A stretch of 64,000 nt of DNA from Pontibacter sp. E15-1 (lineage in GTDB: Bacteria > Bacteroidota > Bacteroidia > Cytophagales > Hymenobacteraceae): positions 1-64,000 of the forward strand of contig NZ_JAKVIR010000009.1 in NCBI RefSeq assembly GCF_022601975.1, written 5' to 3'. The position numbers and the translations under genes were made by a program. The notes under the pieces are model-generated. The model did not search any database and was not told where the DNA came from. It saw only the letters and a program-made list of their open reading frames with translations. Positions 1-8,644 of this stretch are shown here, piece by piece. Numbering within the stretch: position 1 is the first letter of the stretch; each line of letters starts with the position of its first letter.

Positions 1-137
1 ATTTTGGGCGCTGCCGATTGCTCAGTTTAAGATTGTTTAGTTTAGGTATTGGGACTTGCTAAGGAGCGACTAATTAAATATGTATATTAGAACTATTCTA
101 TTTAATCGTAGATTTAGGATTGAATTATTTAGCCTCT

Positions 138-3100
138 ATGAAAACACGTTTACTCATACTGTTAATTCCTGTATTTGCTCTTTTGCAGCTAACTGCCTAT
201 GCGCAAGCGTGGCAATGGGTAAAACCAGGAGTAGCGTACACTAACTTAATCTCCGGCATTGATAATTCCAGACAACGGGTGATAGGTATAGAGGTGGATG
301 TTTTAGGTAATTCTGTAGTGGCCGGAAACTTTGAATCCAGTACGCTTAATTTCTATCCCTTCACGCTATATGGCAGTTTTTCGGGGACCCCATTTTTAGT
401 AAAGTATAGTAAATCTGGAATTCCGATTTGGGCAAGAAAGATTTCGAATTCTTCAGGGGTTGGCGGAAGGACATTGTCTGCTTTGACGACAGACAATAAC
501 GGGAATATTTATGTTGTTGGGTATTATAATGGGAGTATAGCTTTCTCTCCCTCCGTTACATTTCCTGACGCAACGTTAAATGGACCCAAAAAAAGCTTTT
601 TTGCTAAATATGATAAAGATGGGAATGTGTTATGGGCTAGAAATCTTGGCGTGGGTGAAATCTATCCGTTAGCTATAACTAATACTGGTGATGAAGTTGT
701 AATAACCGGAAAGTTTCAAGATACAGTCGAATTTGGTACGCAAACATTTAAAACTAATGATCTTGGAGATATCTTCTTAACTAAGTATGACTCAAGTGGC
801 AACTTTAAGTGGGTAGAAGTTATAGCCGGTCAAGATATAGATTCAGGAGAAGATGTAAAAATCGATGGTAAAGGCAATATCTTTCTCGCAGGAGTTTTCT
901 CGTGGCAGTTAGAGTTTGAAGACATTAGTTTATCATCCAATTTACCTAAATCACATTTTGTCAGCAAGTTTTCAGCAGGCGGTAAATTGCAATGGGCAAA
1001 GGTGTTTAATAGTAGTAACCATGAGAACTCAATTAGTACTGATAAAGCGGGGAATGTTTATCTCACAGGATCCTGTTCCAAGACTTTTAAAGTAGATGGT
1101 TTTGAAATAGTTAACAGAGGGGCGGATTACAGTACAAGTGATGTGTTCATCTCTAAGATCCATACAGATGGTAGTGTGGAATGGATTAAATCTTACGGCA
1201 GTTCAGCCAATGAGATTGGTGTAAGCATAGCGACTGACAATTACGGTGATTCTTTTGTATCAGGCTTTTTTAATAAGGAATTTAAGATCGAAGGAGATAC
1301 TCTGAAAAATGTTCCGTCTACACAGTATGATTACAAATTTGATCTTTTTTTATTTAAAATAGACAGGAACGGTAATGTCAGATGGACAGCTTCTGCGAAT
1401 TTAAACCTTTCTCAAGCATCCTTCGAGTATGTCAGAGGTTTGGGTATAAGTACGGATAAGGTGGGAAATGTGAACCTTTGCGGAGCGTATTCTAAAGTTG
1501 GTGTATTCGATACTACAGAGTTACCTAAAGCAAATTGCAATATTTTTACAGCAAGAATAGTTGATGCAGACTTTGTTCCTCCTGGCTCTGCCTTTATTCA
1601 AGGGAGTATTTTTGAAGACGTAAATGGAAACAAAGTCAGGGATGCCTTTGAACGGGGCATGTCTGATATAATTCTAAAAGCAGAACCTGGGCCCTACTAC
1701 GCAATCTCGAATTCTCAGGGAAAATTTTTTATGGATGTAGAGCCCGGGGCATATACTGTTTCACAGGTTCTTCCTGTGAGCAGGACAAAGATCATTGATC
1801 AGGTATACCCTGGAGCTAATCAGTCCTTTACTACTGATATATCAGAGTCAGGCAAGTCCCAACACCTGAACTTTGCCAATCAGGTCAAAGAATGTTCTCA
1901 ACTAACCGTTGATATCGCCGCTGATCGCCGCCGCCGCTGCTTCCGGAGCAAGACCACCGTTACGTATACCAACGAGGGCACAGCAGATGCCCAGGATGTG
2001 AAGATAAAGGTACTTTACCCCAAATACGTCGTGCCTATCAGCAGCGAGGTGCCCTGGACGGCGAAACGTGACTCGGCGCTGGTATTTGACATTGGCTTGG
2101 TGCGGGCAGGGGAGCGCAAAAGCTTTGTGATTACGGACTCGACTATATGCGGCAACGAAAGCATCCGGGGGCTGAGCCAATGCATCCAGGCCTTTATCAC
2201 GCCTAAAAGCACCTGTGTTGTCCCGAGCGATAACCGGGCCTATGCCAGTGTGGCGGTGGCGGGCAGCATTACTAACCAGGAGCAAACGGTGACCTTTTCT
2301 ATTGCCAACCAAGGCACCGAAGACATGAGCGACAGCACCTCCTATCGGGTATTTGCCAACGCTGCGCTGATCAAGGAGGGCAAGGTAATGCTAAGCCAGG
2401 GAGAGCACGTCACGTTAGAACTGCCTGCCCAATCCGTAACTTACCGCCTGGAGGCAGACCAGGTAGCAGACCACCCCGGCAAGAGCCGTCCCACGGCAAG
2501 TATTCAGCCGTCATCTGTTCCGGGAGGCGCGGATTCTATTGTAGTGCCCACGCCCATCGATGCTTTTTACCAGGATGATGCCGATGTCGATACAGATGTC
2601 TCCTGCCTAACCATCATAGACAGTTACGACCCAAACGACAAGCAGGTGAGTCCGCAGGGTATCACCAGCCGGAGGTATATAAAAGCCGAAGACGACCTGA
2701 AGTATCTCATCCGGTTTCAGAACACGGGCACAGACGTGGCCTACAACGTGGTGGTGGAAGACACCATCAGCGAGCACCTGGACATCTCCTCGCTTCGGAT
2801 TGGCTCCGCGTCGCATCCGTTCACCTATACCGTGTCGGGCAAAGGCAGGCCCGTTGTTACGTTCACCTTCAAAAACATCAACCTCCCGGACGATAAAGCA
2901 GACGAGCCGGGGAGCCATGGCTATATAAAATTCTCCATCGCCCAGAACCCAAGTAACCCGGACGGAACAGTGATCCGCAACACCGCCTATAACTACTTTG
3001 ACTATAACAGCCCGATTGCCACCAATGAAGTGGTGAATATAATTGGGGATACCGTGTTGGCCTCGCCGGTGCCCCTGGTGGTATACGAGTGCGGCAAAGA

Positions 3101-4043
3101 CGAGCCAACCCCGGCACAGGCAGGCGCGGCCATACAGTTGTGCGAAACCAACCAGGCCGTGTTGCAGGCCAACCAGCCTGCCAAAGGCAGAGGCCGCTGG
3201 AAGCTGCTCAGCGGGCAGGCAACAATTGTTAACCCGGAAAGCCCAACCACTGCGCTACAAGATATCGGGTATGGCGAAACGCTGCTGGAATGGTCGGTCA
3301 CCTTGTGCGAGGCGTCCTCCAGGAGCCAGCTGAAAGTTAACCGGTTTGCCCTGCCTCCCGCCCCCGGTATAACTATGCCCGACATCCAATGCGAGGGCGA
3401 TCAGCTTTTGCCTGTCACGGCCGAGGGGAGTAACATTGCCTGGTATGAGGATGCGGCGAAGCAGCACAGGGTGTTTGCAGGCAACAGCTTTATACCCACG
3501 GTGTCTGCCACTACCACGTTCTATGCCACCCAGACAGTAAACGGCTGCGAGAGCCCGGTAAGTGCTGCCGTTGTGCGCATTCATCCCAACGAAGTGGCGG
3601 TAACCGCTACCAAGGATACGTTGATTGCGCCGCAGGCAGATAGCTACCAGTGGTTTTTCGAGGATCAGCCGCTAAAGGGAGAAACGAGCCAGAAACTGCT
3701 GGCCAGAAACACGGGCCCATACCGCGTGGCAACAGTCACCAACGGCTGCGAAGCGCAAAGCAAAAGCGTTATGCACGTGGTGCAGTTGCCCACATCCATA
3801 CTCAAACTGAGCCCGAACCCTACGCAAGATGAACTATTGGTGGCATTTGTCTCGAACGCTATCGGGGAGGCGACCATTACTGTCAGGGATCAGTTGGGCA
3901 GGCGGGTCATGCGCGTTCAGGTCCGGAAAGCGCATACCGTTCTGGAGCAGCAGCTTGATATGGGATCGCTTGCGCCGGGTATGTATTTTCTGGATATCCG
4001 CATACAGCAGGAGGTATACAAGGCCAAACTGGTGAAGCTGTAA
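138..4043 (+). CDS. T9SS-exported multidomain beta-propeller/Ig-like protein
   Basis: Predicted secreted or cell-surface protein of 1301 residues. A TTG at 120 could extend it, but the ATG at 138 begins a clear Sec signal peptide (MKTRLLILLIPVFALL, cleavage after TAYAQ). Residues about 30-480 carry SBBP-like propeller repeats of the form DxxGNxYxxG. Residues about 484-560 resemble an SdrD_B/Cna-type domain (IFEDVNGNKVRDAFERG). Residues about 850-970 form a DUF11-like block (IRFQNTGTDVAYNVVVEDT), followed by two Ig-like modules (about 1075-1150 and 1160-1220). The last 80 residues form a T9SS sorting domain starting LSPNPTQDE and ending in KAKLVKL. The first 1.75 kb is AT-rich and the rest GC-rich, with a sharp change near 1900. 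Ligand or substrate is unknown. The domain and export calls are firm; the role is not. Confidence 0.88.
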   Translation: MKTRLLILLIPVFALLQLTAYAQAWQWVKPGVAYTNLISGIDNSRQRVIGIEVDVLGNSVVAGNFESSTLNFYPFTLYGSFSGTPFLVKYSKSGIPIWARKISNSSGVGGRTLSALTTDNNGNIYVVGYYNGSIAFSPSVTFPDATLNGPKKSFFAKYDKDGNVLWARNLGVGEIYPLAITNTGDEVVITGKFQDTVEFGTQTFKTNDLGDIFLTKYDSSGNFKWVEVIAGQDIDSGEDVKIDGKGNIFLAGVFSWQLEFEDISLSSNLPKSHFVSKFSAGGKLQWAKVFNSSNHENSISTDKAGNVYLTGSCSKTFKVDGFEIVNRGADYSTSDVFISKIHTDGSVEWIKSYGSSANEIGVSIATDNYGDSFVSGFFNKEFKIEGDTLKNVPSTQYDYKFDLFLFKIDRNGNVRWTASANLNLSQASFEYVRGLGISTDKVGNVNLCGAYSKVGVFDTTELPKANCNIFTARIVDADFVPPGSAFIQGSIFEDVNGNKVRDAFERGMSDIILKAEPGPYYAISNSQGKFFMDVEPGAYTVSQVLPVSRTKIIDQVYPGANQSFTTDISESGKSQHLNFANQVKECSQLTVDIAADRRRRCFRSKTTVTYTNEGTADAQDVKIKVLYPKYVVPISSEVPWTAKRDSALVFDIGLVRAGERKSFVITDSTICGNESIRGLSQCIQAFITPKSTCVVPSDNRAYASVAVAGSITNQEQTVTFSIANQGTEDMSDSTSYRVFANAALIKEGKVMLSQGEHVTLELPAQSVTYRLEADQVADHPGKSRPTASIQPSSVPGGADSIVVPTPIDAFYQDDADVDTDVSCLTIIDSYDPNDKQVSPQGITSRRYIKAEDDLKYLIRFQNTGTDVAYNVVVEDTISEHLDISSLRIGSASHPFTYTVSGKGRPVVTFTFKNINLPDDKADEPGSHGYIKFSIAQNPSNPDGTVIRNTAYNYFDYNSPIATNEVVNIIGDTVLASPVPLVVYECGKDEPTPAQAGAAIQLCETNQAVLQANQPAKGRGRWKLLSGQATIVNPESPTTALQDIGYGETLLEWSVTLCEASSRSQLKVNRFALPPAPGITMPDIQCEGDQLLPVTAEGSNIAWYEDAAKQHRVFAGNSFIPTVSATTTFYATQTVNGCESPVSAAVVRIHPNEVAVTATKDTLIAPQADSYQWFFEDQPLKGETSQKLLARNTGPYRVATVTNGCEAQSKSVMHVVQLPTSILKLSPNPTQDELLVAFVSNAIGEATITVRDQLGRRVMRVQVRKAHTVLEQQLDMGSLAPGMYFLDIRIQQEVYKAKLVKL

Positions 4044-4100
4044 CATTTCTGTGCGAATCCGCTTATAGGAAAATAGTGCTGTTATTTTAACCCCCTTGCG

Positions 4101-5390
4101 ATGAACAAGATTATACTTCCTGAGCTTCCTGTCTTAGACGACTTCGATCTATACCTCACCTTCCTCCGGACAAACCAGCAGGTGTCCGTTACCGGGAGCA
4201 GCGCGCATCTGAAACAGGCAGACCTGTTCCGGCTGAACCCGGAGATGCACTTCCAGGCCGCTTGGGTGACCAATAAAAGCAGGCAGCCGCAGTACCCTTT
4301 GCTCGACTTCTTCTATCAGGTGGTGATCGCCGGTAAGCTGGCGCGGGTGCACCACGAGAAAAAAGGCGTATACCTGAAAGTGAATCCCGAGCAATTGGAG
4401 AAGTATGACCTGATGACGCGCACCGAACGCTACTTTTTTCTGCTGGAGACGTTGTGGTGCCACCTCAATTGGGAAGAGCTGACAGGTGCCCGGAGCCTGT
4501 TTTTTGCAGAATCAGTGTTTGAGTTGCTGGGCCTGATGGCGCTAAGCGATCCCGGACAGGAGCTGGAGGTGCAGGACAGATCGGTGCAGGTGCAGGCTGG
4601 CAAGCCGCCGCTTCATCTGTTTAGCCGGAAAGCGTATGAAGTGCTTTGGTTTCTGGGCTTTTTCGATCTGGTGCCAGACCACACGCTCACGAAGCGGCCC
4701 GAGAGCCATGAATTTCCATACCGAAAAATAGTAGCCCGCGAGTTGAGCCAGCACCTGGTGCCTGTGCTGCTGGAGCAACGGCCACTGGAAGCATGGAACC
4801 AGCCTTTTGACCAGGGGACTGATATGTTTGATGAATTGGAGAACATCTTCAACATGCTGCAGGACGTTGCAGGAGGAGAGGCAGAGGAGACGGAACCAGA
4901 GATGAGTAAACCGGATGAGCCTTTCATCGAAGCGTTTAAGCCCCTGTTTGCTCCTGAAGATCTGGAGGAGGATTTTTATAGCCAGCAGGAAACGTTTAAG
5001 GACGGTTGCTATACCCTTAAAGTGTCACTGTCCGGGAAGCTATACCGGACCATTGCCATCGGCGCCTCGGCCACGCTGGAAGAGCTGCACCTGGCTATTC
5101 AGCACTTCTATAAGTTCGACAACGACCATTTATATGCCTTCTACATGGATGGTAAAGAATGGTCGGACGCGGGCATATTTGACCGGCGCGGAGAACGAGG
5201 GCCGTTTGCAGATGAGGTACGGCTAGGCGAGCTGGATTTATATGAGGGCATGCGCTTTGTGTACCTCTTCGATTTTGGCGACTGCTGGCTTTTTGAGTTG
5301 TTGGTTCAGAAAATTGAACCGAACGTGCCCGTTACTGGTACGGCCACATTGGTGGAAGAAAAAGGGGATGCACCCGCCCAGTATCGGTAG
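4101..5390 (+). CDS. plasmid pRiA4b ORF-3 family protein
   Basis: Cytoplasmic protein of 429 residues. The last ~130 residues match the pRiA4b ORF-3 fold (YTLKVSLSGKLYRTIAIG, then TLEELHLAIQHFYKFDNDHLY, then YLFDFGDCWLFELLV), with the family's typical FDFGDxW motif. The N-terminal ~270 residues are a helical region that I do not recognise. No biochemical function is established for the family. The reading frame stops at TAG (5388) right after APAQYR, but the next seven in-frame codons encode EDEEEEQ before a TAA, which resembles the acidic tail often seen in this family. The stop may therefore be a recent point mutation that trims the tail. A small unknown gene follows 47 bp downstream. Confidence 0.8.
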   Translation: MNKIILPELPVLDDFDLYLTFLRTNQQVSVTGSSAHLKQADLFRLNPEMHFQAAWVTNKSRQPQYPLLDFFYQVVIAGKLARVHHEKKGVYLKVNPEQLEKYDLMTRTERYFFLLETLWCHLNWEELTGARSLFFAESVFELLGLMALSDPGQELEVQDRSVQVQAGKPPLHLFSRKAYEVLWFLGFFDLVPDHTLTKRPESHEFPYRKIVARELSQHLVPVLLEQRPLEAWNQPFDQGTDMFDELENIFNMLQDVAGGEAEETEPEMSKPDEPFIEAFKPLFAPEDLEEDFYSQQETFKDGCYTLKVSLSGKLYRTIAIGASATLEELHLAIQHFYKFDNDHLYAFYMDGKEWSDAGIFDRRGERGPFADEVRLGELDLYEGMRFVYLFDFGDCWLFELLVQKIEPNVPVTGTATLVEEKGDAPAQYR

Positions 5391-5437
5391 GAGGATGAAG
5401 AAGAGGAGCAATAAGGCTCATAAAAAAACTTATACGA

Positions 5438-5848
5438 ATGGCTAAAAAGAAATCCCCGAAAATGTGGCTGCCCACAACTGGCAAAGCTGTCAAGCCAAAA
5501 ATAGCGGAGGCACAGAAGCAGCAGGTGGAGGCGCAGTGCCAGGTGCTCATCCAAATGAAAAAGCCCGAGTGGGTGCAGCCGCCAAACAGTGAGTGGGGCT
5601 ACGTGAGCGATGTATATGGCAAGTGGTACCGCAGCTTCTTTTACTTCTGTGCCACCTATCGCTATGCGTCGCCAGATGCCATCCTGCCAGAGCGGGAGAT
5701 GAAATTTGCCCGCCTGGAGTATGCTGGTGCCAACACGTTTCATCTGGCTTACTTTCGCCATACCGGACAGTGGTGGCAGGTGTTCGAAAGCCTCAGCCTG
5801 CAGGATTGCCTGGAGGAAGTGGAGAAAAACCCGATTTTCTGGCCCTAA
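5438..5848 (+). CDS. conserved hypothetical protein, 136 aa
   Basis: Small soluble protein beginning MAKKKSPKMWLPTTGK. It is rich in aromatic residues and tryptophan (WGYVSDVYGKWYRSFFYF, QWWQVF, ending NPIFWP) and has a basic N terminus. There is no signal peptide or membrane segment and no motif I recognise. It lies 47 bp behind the pRiA4b ORF-3 family gene on the same strand, so the two are probably co-transcribed and may work together. Base composition matches the neighbouring chromosome. The gene call rests on an intact frame, its codon use and its position; the function is unknown. Confidence 0.65.
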   Translation: MAKKKSPKMWLPTTGKAVKPKIAEAQKQQVEAQCQVLIQMKKPEWVQPPNSEWGYVSDVYGKWYRSFFYFCATYRYASPDAILPEREMKFARLEYAGANTFHLAYFRHTGQWWQVFESLSLQDCLEEVEKNPIFWP

Positions 5849-5873
5849 AGCTAACAGTGCTCCTCATACCTCC

Positions 5874-5908
5874 AGACCTCACAGTGTCTGCAAGACCTGT
5901 GAGTGTCT
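5874..5908. repeat. 35-bp inverted repeat, left copy
   Basis: This copy is a perfect reverse complement of 6142-6176 (35 of 35 positions), with 233 bp between them. Each copy contains a smaller palindrome: CTCACAG, 12 bp, CTGTGAG. A diverged relative lies at 41491-41525 (28 of 35 positions identical). Confidence 0.9.
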
Positions 5909-5919
5909 GTGCTATACCG

Positions 5920-6001
5920 AAGCGGCTGTGCTATACCCAAGCGGCTATGCTTACCCAAGCGGCTATGCTTACCCAAGCGGCTGTGCTATACCGAAGCGGC
6001 T
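5920..6001. repeat. 18/19-bp tandem repeat array
   Basis: Four units plus a partial fifth, each starting AAGCGGCT: 5920-5938 (19 bp), 5939-5956 (18), 5957-5974 (18), 5975-5993 (19) and 5994-6001. Units 2 and 3 are identical; units 1 and 4 differ at one base. The array follows the left inverted repeat directly. Further right, a 17-bp direct repeat (GCTCTTCATCATACCCC) occurs at 6040-6056 and 6106-6122. The whole 5849-6210 stretch shows no credible gene. Confidence 0.85.
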
Positions 6002-6141
6002 TAATTATTCCAGGAAACGCTCTGTTATACCTGAGAATTGCTCTTCATCATACCCCGTAGCCACTCCCATACTCCGAAGACACTCACTAGCATATCCCCA
6101 AAGAAGCTCTTCATCATACCCCAACATTCCATCCTTCCCAA

Positions 6142-6176
6142 AGACACTCACAGGTCTTGCAGACACTGTGAGGTCT
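6142..6176. repeat. 35-bp inverted repeat, right copy
   Basis: Perfect reverse complement of 5874-5908. A partial copy of its outer edge (AAGACACTCAC) also appears at 6077-6087, 64 bp upstream of the same bases at 6141-6151, which suggests local duplication. The ABC operon promoter begins about 38 bp to the right. Confidence 0.9.
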
Positions 6177-6213
6177 TGAAGTTCTCTCGATGTAAAAAAA
6201 TCTCAGGCATTAG

Positions 6214-6243
6214 TTGGCAATACGAAAACTATTTCTACATTTG
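6214..6243 (+). promoter_or_regulatory. Bacteroidota-type promoter of the ABC/GntR operon
   Basis: TTGG at 6214-6217 and TACATTTG at 6236-6243, with 19 bp between TTG and TA, fit the Bacteroidota -33/-7 consensus (TAnnTTTG). Transcription would start near 6249, giving a leader of about 34 nt before the ATG at 6283. GntR autoregulation from an overlapping operator is likely by analogy, but no operator was identified. Confidence 0.75.
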
Positions 6244-6282
6244 TAGTGTACTATGTAACTAATACACTAAGCAAATGAGACT

Positions 6283-7134
6283 ATGGTTGAGTTAAAGAAC
6301 ATTCACTTCAGGTATAAAAAGAAGAAGCCGCTCTTCGAGAACCTGAACCTGACCCTGCAGCCGGGGTTTATCTATGGTCTGCTGGGAAAAAACGGCGCGG
6401 GGAAATCCTCGCTCCTGAAGCACATCTCCGGGTTGCTATACCCCGACAGCGGCCAATGCTCGGTGTTTGGCTTCGATGCTTCGGCCCGAAAGCCTGCCAT
6501 GCTGGAGGATATTTACCTGATCCCGGAGGAGTTTAACCTGCCGCCCATCAGCCTGCGCAGCTACGTGAAGACGAACGGCGTGTTCTACTCCCGGTTCAGT
6601 TACAACCAGCTGCAGGCGTACCTGGCGGAGTTCGAGCTGCCAGAGGACGCCAAACTCTCCACGCTGTCGTACGGGCAAAAGAAGAAGTTCCTGATTGCCT
6701 TCGGCTTGGCCACCAACGCCCGCCTGCTTATCATGGACGAGCCAACTAACGGCCTCGATATCCCGTCCAAGAGCCAGTTCCGCAAGATCATGGTGTCGGC
6801 GCTGGACGAGGAGAAGATTGTCGTGATTTCCACGCACCAGGTCCGCGACCTCGAAAACCTGATCGACAACGTGGTGGTGCTCGAGAACGGCAGCATCATC
6901 TTTAACCGCAACATAGCCGAGATCTCAGAGAAACTGGCCTTCGAACACGATGTGGCGGACATGCCTGCAGCAGAGGTGCTGTACGCTGAGGAAATGCGGG
7001 GCCGGAAAGCGGGCATCGTCAAGAACGCGGCGGGCCACGATGCGCGGGTAGATCTGGAGTTGCTGTTTAATGGCGTTATCCGGAACGCAGCCGGTATAAA
7101 CGAACACTTTGCCAGTTACAAGTATGAGTACTAA
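6283..7134 (+). CDS. ABC transporter ATP-binding protein (YtrB-like)
   Basis: ATPase subunit of an ABC-2 type transporter, 283 residues. It has Walker A GLLGKNGAGKSSLLKH (about residues 33-48), a signature region LSYGQKKK, Walker B RLLIMDEPTNGLD, and the switch histidine in VVISTHQVRDL. The C-terminal ~70 residues are an extension typical of YtrB/CcmA-like subunits. It is the first gene of a four- or five-gene operon that also encodes a permease and a GntR/YtrA regulator. By family analogy such operons respond to cell-envelope stress, but the substrate is unknown. Its last codons overlap the start of the next small gene by 11 bp, which indicates translational coupling. Confidence 0.9.
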   Translation: MVELKNIHFRYKKKKPLFENLNLTLQPGFIYGLLGKNGAGKSSLLKHISGLLYPDSGQCSVFGFDASARKPAMLEDIYLIPEEFNLPPISLRSYVKTNGVFYSRFSYNQLQAYLAEFELPEDAKLSTLSYGQKKKFLIAFGLATNARLLIMDEPTNGLDIPSKSQFRKIMVSALDEEKIVVISTHQVRDLENLIDNVVVLENGSIIFNRNIAEISEKLAFEHDVADMPAAEVLYAEEMRGRKAGIVKNAAGHDARVDLELLFNGVIRNAAGINEHFASYKYEY

Positions 7135-7318
7135 ACACACCGTGCGCCACCAACTGAAGCAGTTGGAGCTCTCCTTCAGCACTCCGCTAATTGCCATGGC
7201 AGCCCTTGCCTGTGCCATTCTGGTAGAGACAGAGCAGCTAAACTATACCTATCCGCTGGAATTGGTGCTGCAAGGCATTGTACACGATTCCGCTCTCCTA
7301 ACCATTCTCGTAAAATAA
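7124..7318 (+). CDS. small membrane protein, 64 aa, in ABC operon
   Basis: Begins MSTKHTVRHQLKQLEL at an ATG inside the end of the ATPase gene (11-bp overlap) and stops 4 bp before the permease gene. One hydrophobic segment (TPLIAMAALACAILV) suggests a single membrane pass or a small accessory subunit. There is no recognised family. Its placement between ATPase and permease with tight spacing at both ends argues that it is real and co-translated. A start 15 bp earlier (7109) is possible but less compact. Confidence 0.6.
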   Translation: MSTKHTVRHQLKQLELSFSTPLIAMAALACAILVETEQLNYTYPLELVLQGIVHDSALLTILVK

Positions 7319-7322
7319 AACC

Positions 7323-8060
7323 ATGACTACAGAACTGAACCTGAAACGGCTGAGCTTCTTCTTGAGAAGGCAGCTATACCTGAACGTCAACACCATGTGG
7401 ATCGCCATTGTGGCAGTCCTGGGCGTGCTGCTGATCGTTTCTGCGCTGTTTGCCTACTTTAACCCTGACCCCGACACCCTGCTGAATTTGCGCAATCTAT
7501 ACCTGGTGGTGTTCATGCTGGGGGGGTATATCTTCACCAGCAAGGTTTTCGACGAGATGCACGCCCCGCAGAAAAGCTATATGTTCCTGACGCTGCCTGT
7601 GTCGGCCGCCGAAAAGCTTCTGGCGGCCTGGTTTGTCACCTCGCCGGTATATGTGCTGGTGTTCGGGCTGATCATACTGCTGCTCTCTTTCTTCAGCTCC
7701 CTGGTGGCAGGCAACCTCGAGGCGTTTCCATACCTGTTCGACAAGAGTTTCTTTGTCGTGATACGGGTATACCTGGTTACGCAGGCCATCTTCGTGCTAG
7801 GGGCAACCGCTTTCCGGGGCAACAACTTCCTGAAAACGCTGCTGGCCCTGATCGTGGCGGCGCTCCTGATTAGTGCCTACACCGGAGGCCTTGGCTATCT
7901 GCTGTTCGGGCAAAGCAACTACCGGGGAGGCCCCAGCGACGAGTTTAAAGACACCGCAGAATATATCTTTACTAAAATCATCCCGATGCTGTTCTGGTGG
8001 CTGTTTGCGCCGTTCATGCTGTTGGTTTCTTATTTCAAACTAAAAGAAAGGCAGGTGTAA
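7323..8060 (+). CDS. ABC transporter permease (ABC-2 type)
   Basis: Integral membrane protein of 245 residues with about six hydrophobic segments (such as MWIAIVAVLGVLLIVSALFA and VYVLVFGLIILLLSFFSSLV). The stretch YMFLTLPVSAAEKLLAAW is typical of Bacteroidota permeases paired with YtrA-type regulators. It should form the membrane channel driven by the ATPase at 6283. It starts 4 bp after the 64-aa gene and ends 1 bp before the GntR gene, so it is clearly within the operon. The substrate cannot be inferred. Confidence 0.85.
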   Translation: MTTELNLKRLSFFLRRQLYLNVNTMWIAIVAVLGVLLIVSALFAYFNPDPDTLLNLRNLYLVVFMLGGYIFTSKVFDEMHAPQKSYMFLTLPVSAAEKLLAAWFVTSPVYVLVFGLIILLLSFFSSLVAGNLEAFPYLFDKSFFVVIRVYLVTQAIFVLGATAFRGNNFLKTLLALIVAALLISAYTGGLGYLLFGQSNYRGGPSDEFKDTAEYIFTKIIPMLFWWLFAPFMLLVSYFKLKERQV

Positions 8061-8061
8061 G

Positions 8062-8433
8062 ATGGAATTCAGAGAGAACCAAGCCATATATCTACAGATC
8101 GCGAACCGCTTCTTCGAGAACATCCTCCAGAAGAAATGGGGCAGCGGCGACAAAGTACCCTCTATCCGCGACATGGCCGTGGAGTTTGAGGTGAACCCCA
8201 ACACCACCATGCGCACCTTCAACTACCTGCAGGACAAAGGCATCATCTACAACAAGCGCGGCATTGGCTATTTCCTGGCCGACGACGGCTTTGAGAAAAC
8301 CATCGCGATCAAAAGAGAGCAGTTTCTGGAGGAAGAGCTGCCGGTGTTCTTCAAAAACATGCAGCTGCTGGGCATCAAGCTCGACGACCTGAAGGCCTAT
8401 ATAAGTGCGAAGCCGGAGCTGAATGGCCATTGA
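8062..8433 (+). CDS. GntR family regulator, YtrA subfamily
   Basis: Transcription factor of 123 residues. An N-terminal winged helix-turn-helix (residues about 5-75; GDKVPSIRDMAVEFEVNPNT, then GIIYNKRGIGYFL) is followed by only a ~45-residue helical tail (REQFLEEELPVFFKNMQ). That short effector region is diagnostic of the YtrA subfamily, which regulates neighbouring ABC transporters. It starts 1 bp after the permease stop and probably represses its own operon from the promoter at 6214-6243. Confidence 0.9.
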   Translation: MEFRENQAIYLQIANRFFENILQKKWGSGDKVPSIRDMAVEFEVNPNTTMRTFNYLQDKGIIYNKRGIGYFLADDGFEKTIAIKREQFLEEELPVFFKNMQLLGIKLDDLKAYISAKPELNGH

Positions 8434-8470
8434 GTGTGAAATTTATAAGTTATTTTAAAGCGCTAAAAAC

Positions 8471-8644
8471 ATGAACATGAGTAATAAACTTCTGCTGGGC
8501 CTTCTGCTGACGATCCTGGTATTTATAACCGTGATGCTCGGCACAGCTAGATTTTACGTTATGGAGGGGAAATTCAAACAGGAACATACGTCTCCCCCTG
8601 CCCCGCCTGCCGTGCCGGAGGCTCCTGCTGCCCCAGCGCTTTAA
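8471..8644 (+). CDS. small proline-rich membrane protein, 57 aa
   Basis: Starts MNMSNKLLLGLLLTILVFIT, giving one membrane segment (residues 7-25), and ends in a proline/alanine-rich tail (PPAPPAVPEAPAAPAL) likely outside the membrane. It lies 37 bp behind the GntR gene on the same strand and may be the last gene of that operon. There is no known family. The call rests on the clean hydrophobic segment, codon use and position. Confidence 0.5.
   Translation: MNMSNKLLLGLLLTILVFITVMLGTARFYVMEGKFKQEHTSPPAPPAVPEAPAAPAL

Noticed and set aside
1-137. Promoter before the first gene
   Set aside because: AT-rich, with only a partial -7 match (TAGATTTA); no reliable -33/-7 pair could be placed.
5920-6001. 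CRISPR array
   Set aside because: Units are 18/19 bp and directly adjacent, with no unique spacers and no cas genes nearby.
5593-6179. 155- and 157-codon frames running into the repeat block
   Set aside because: They begin inside the 136-aa gene in other frames and are extended only because the tandem repeats lack stops.
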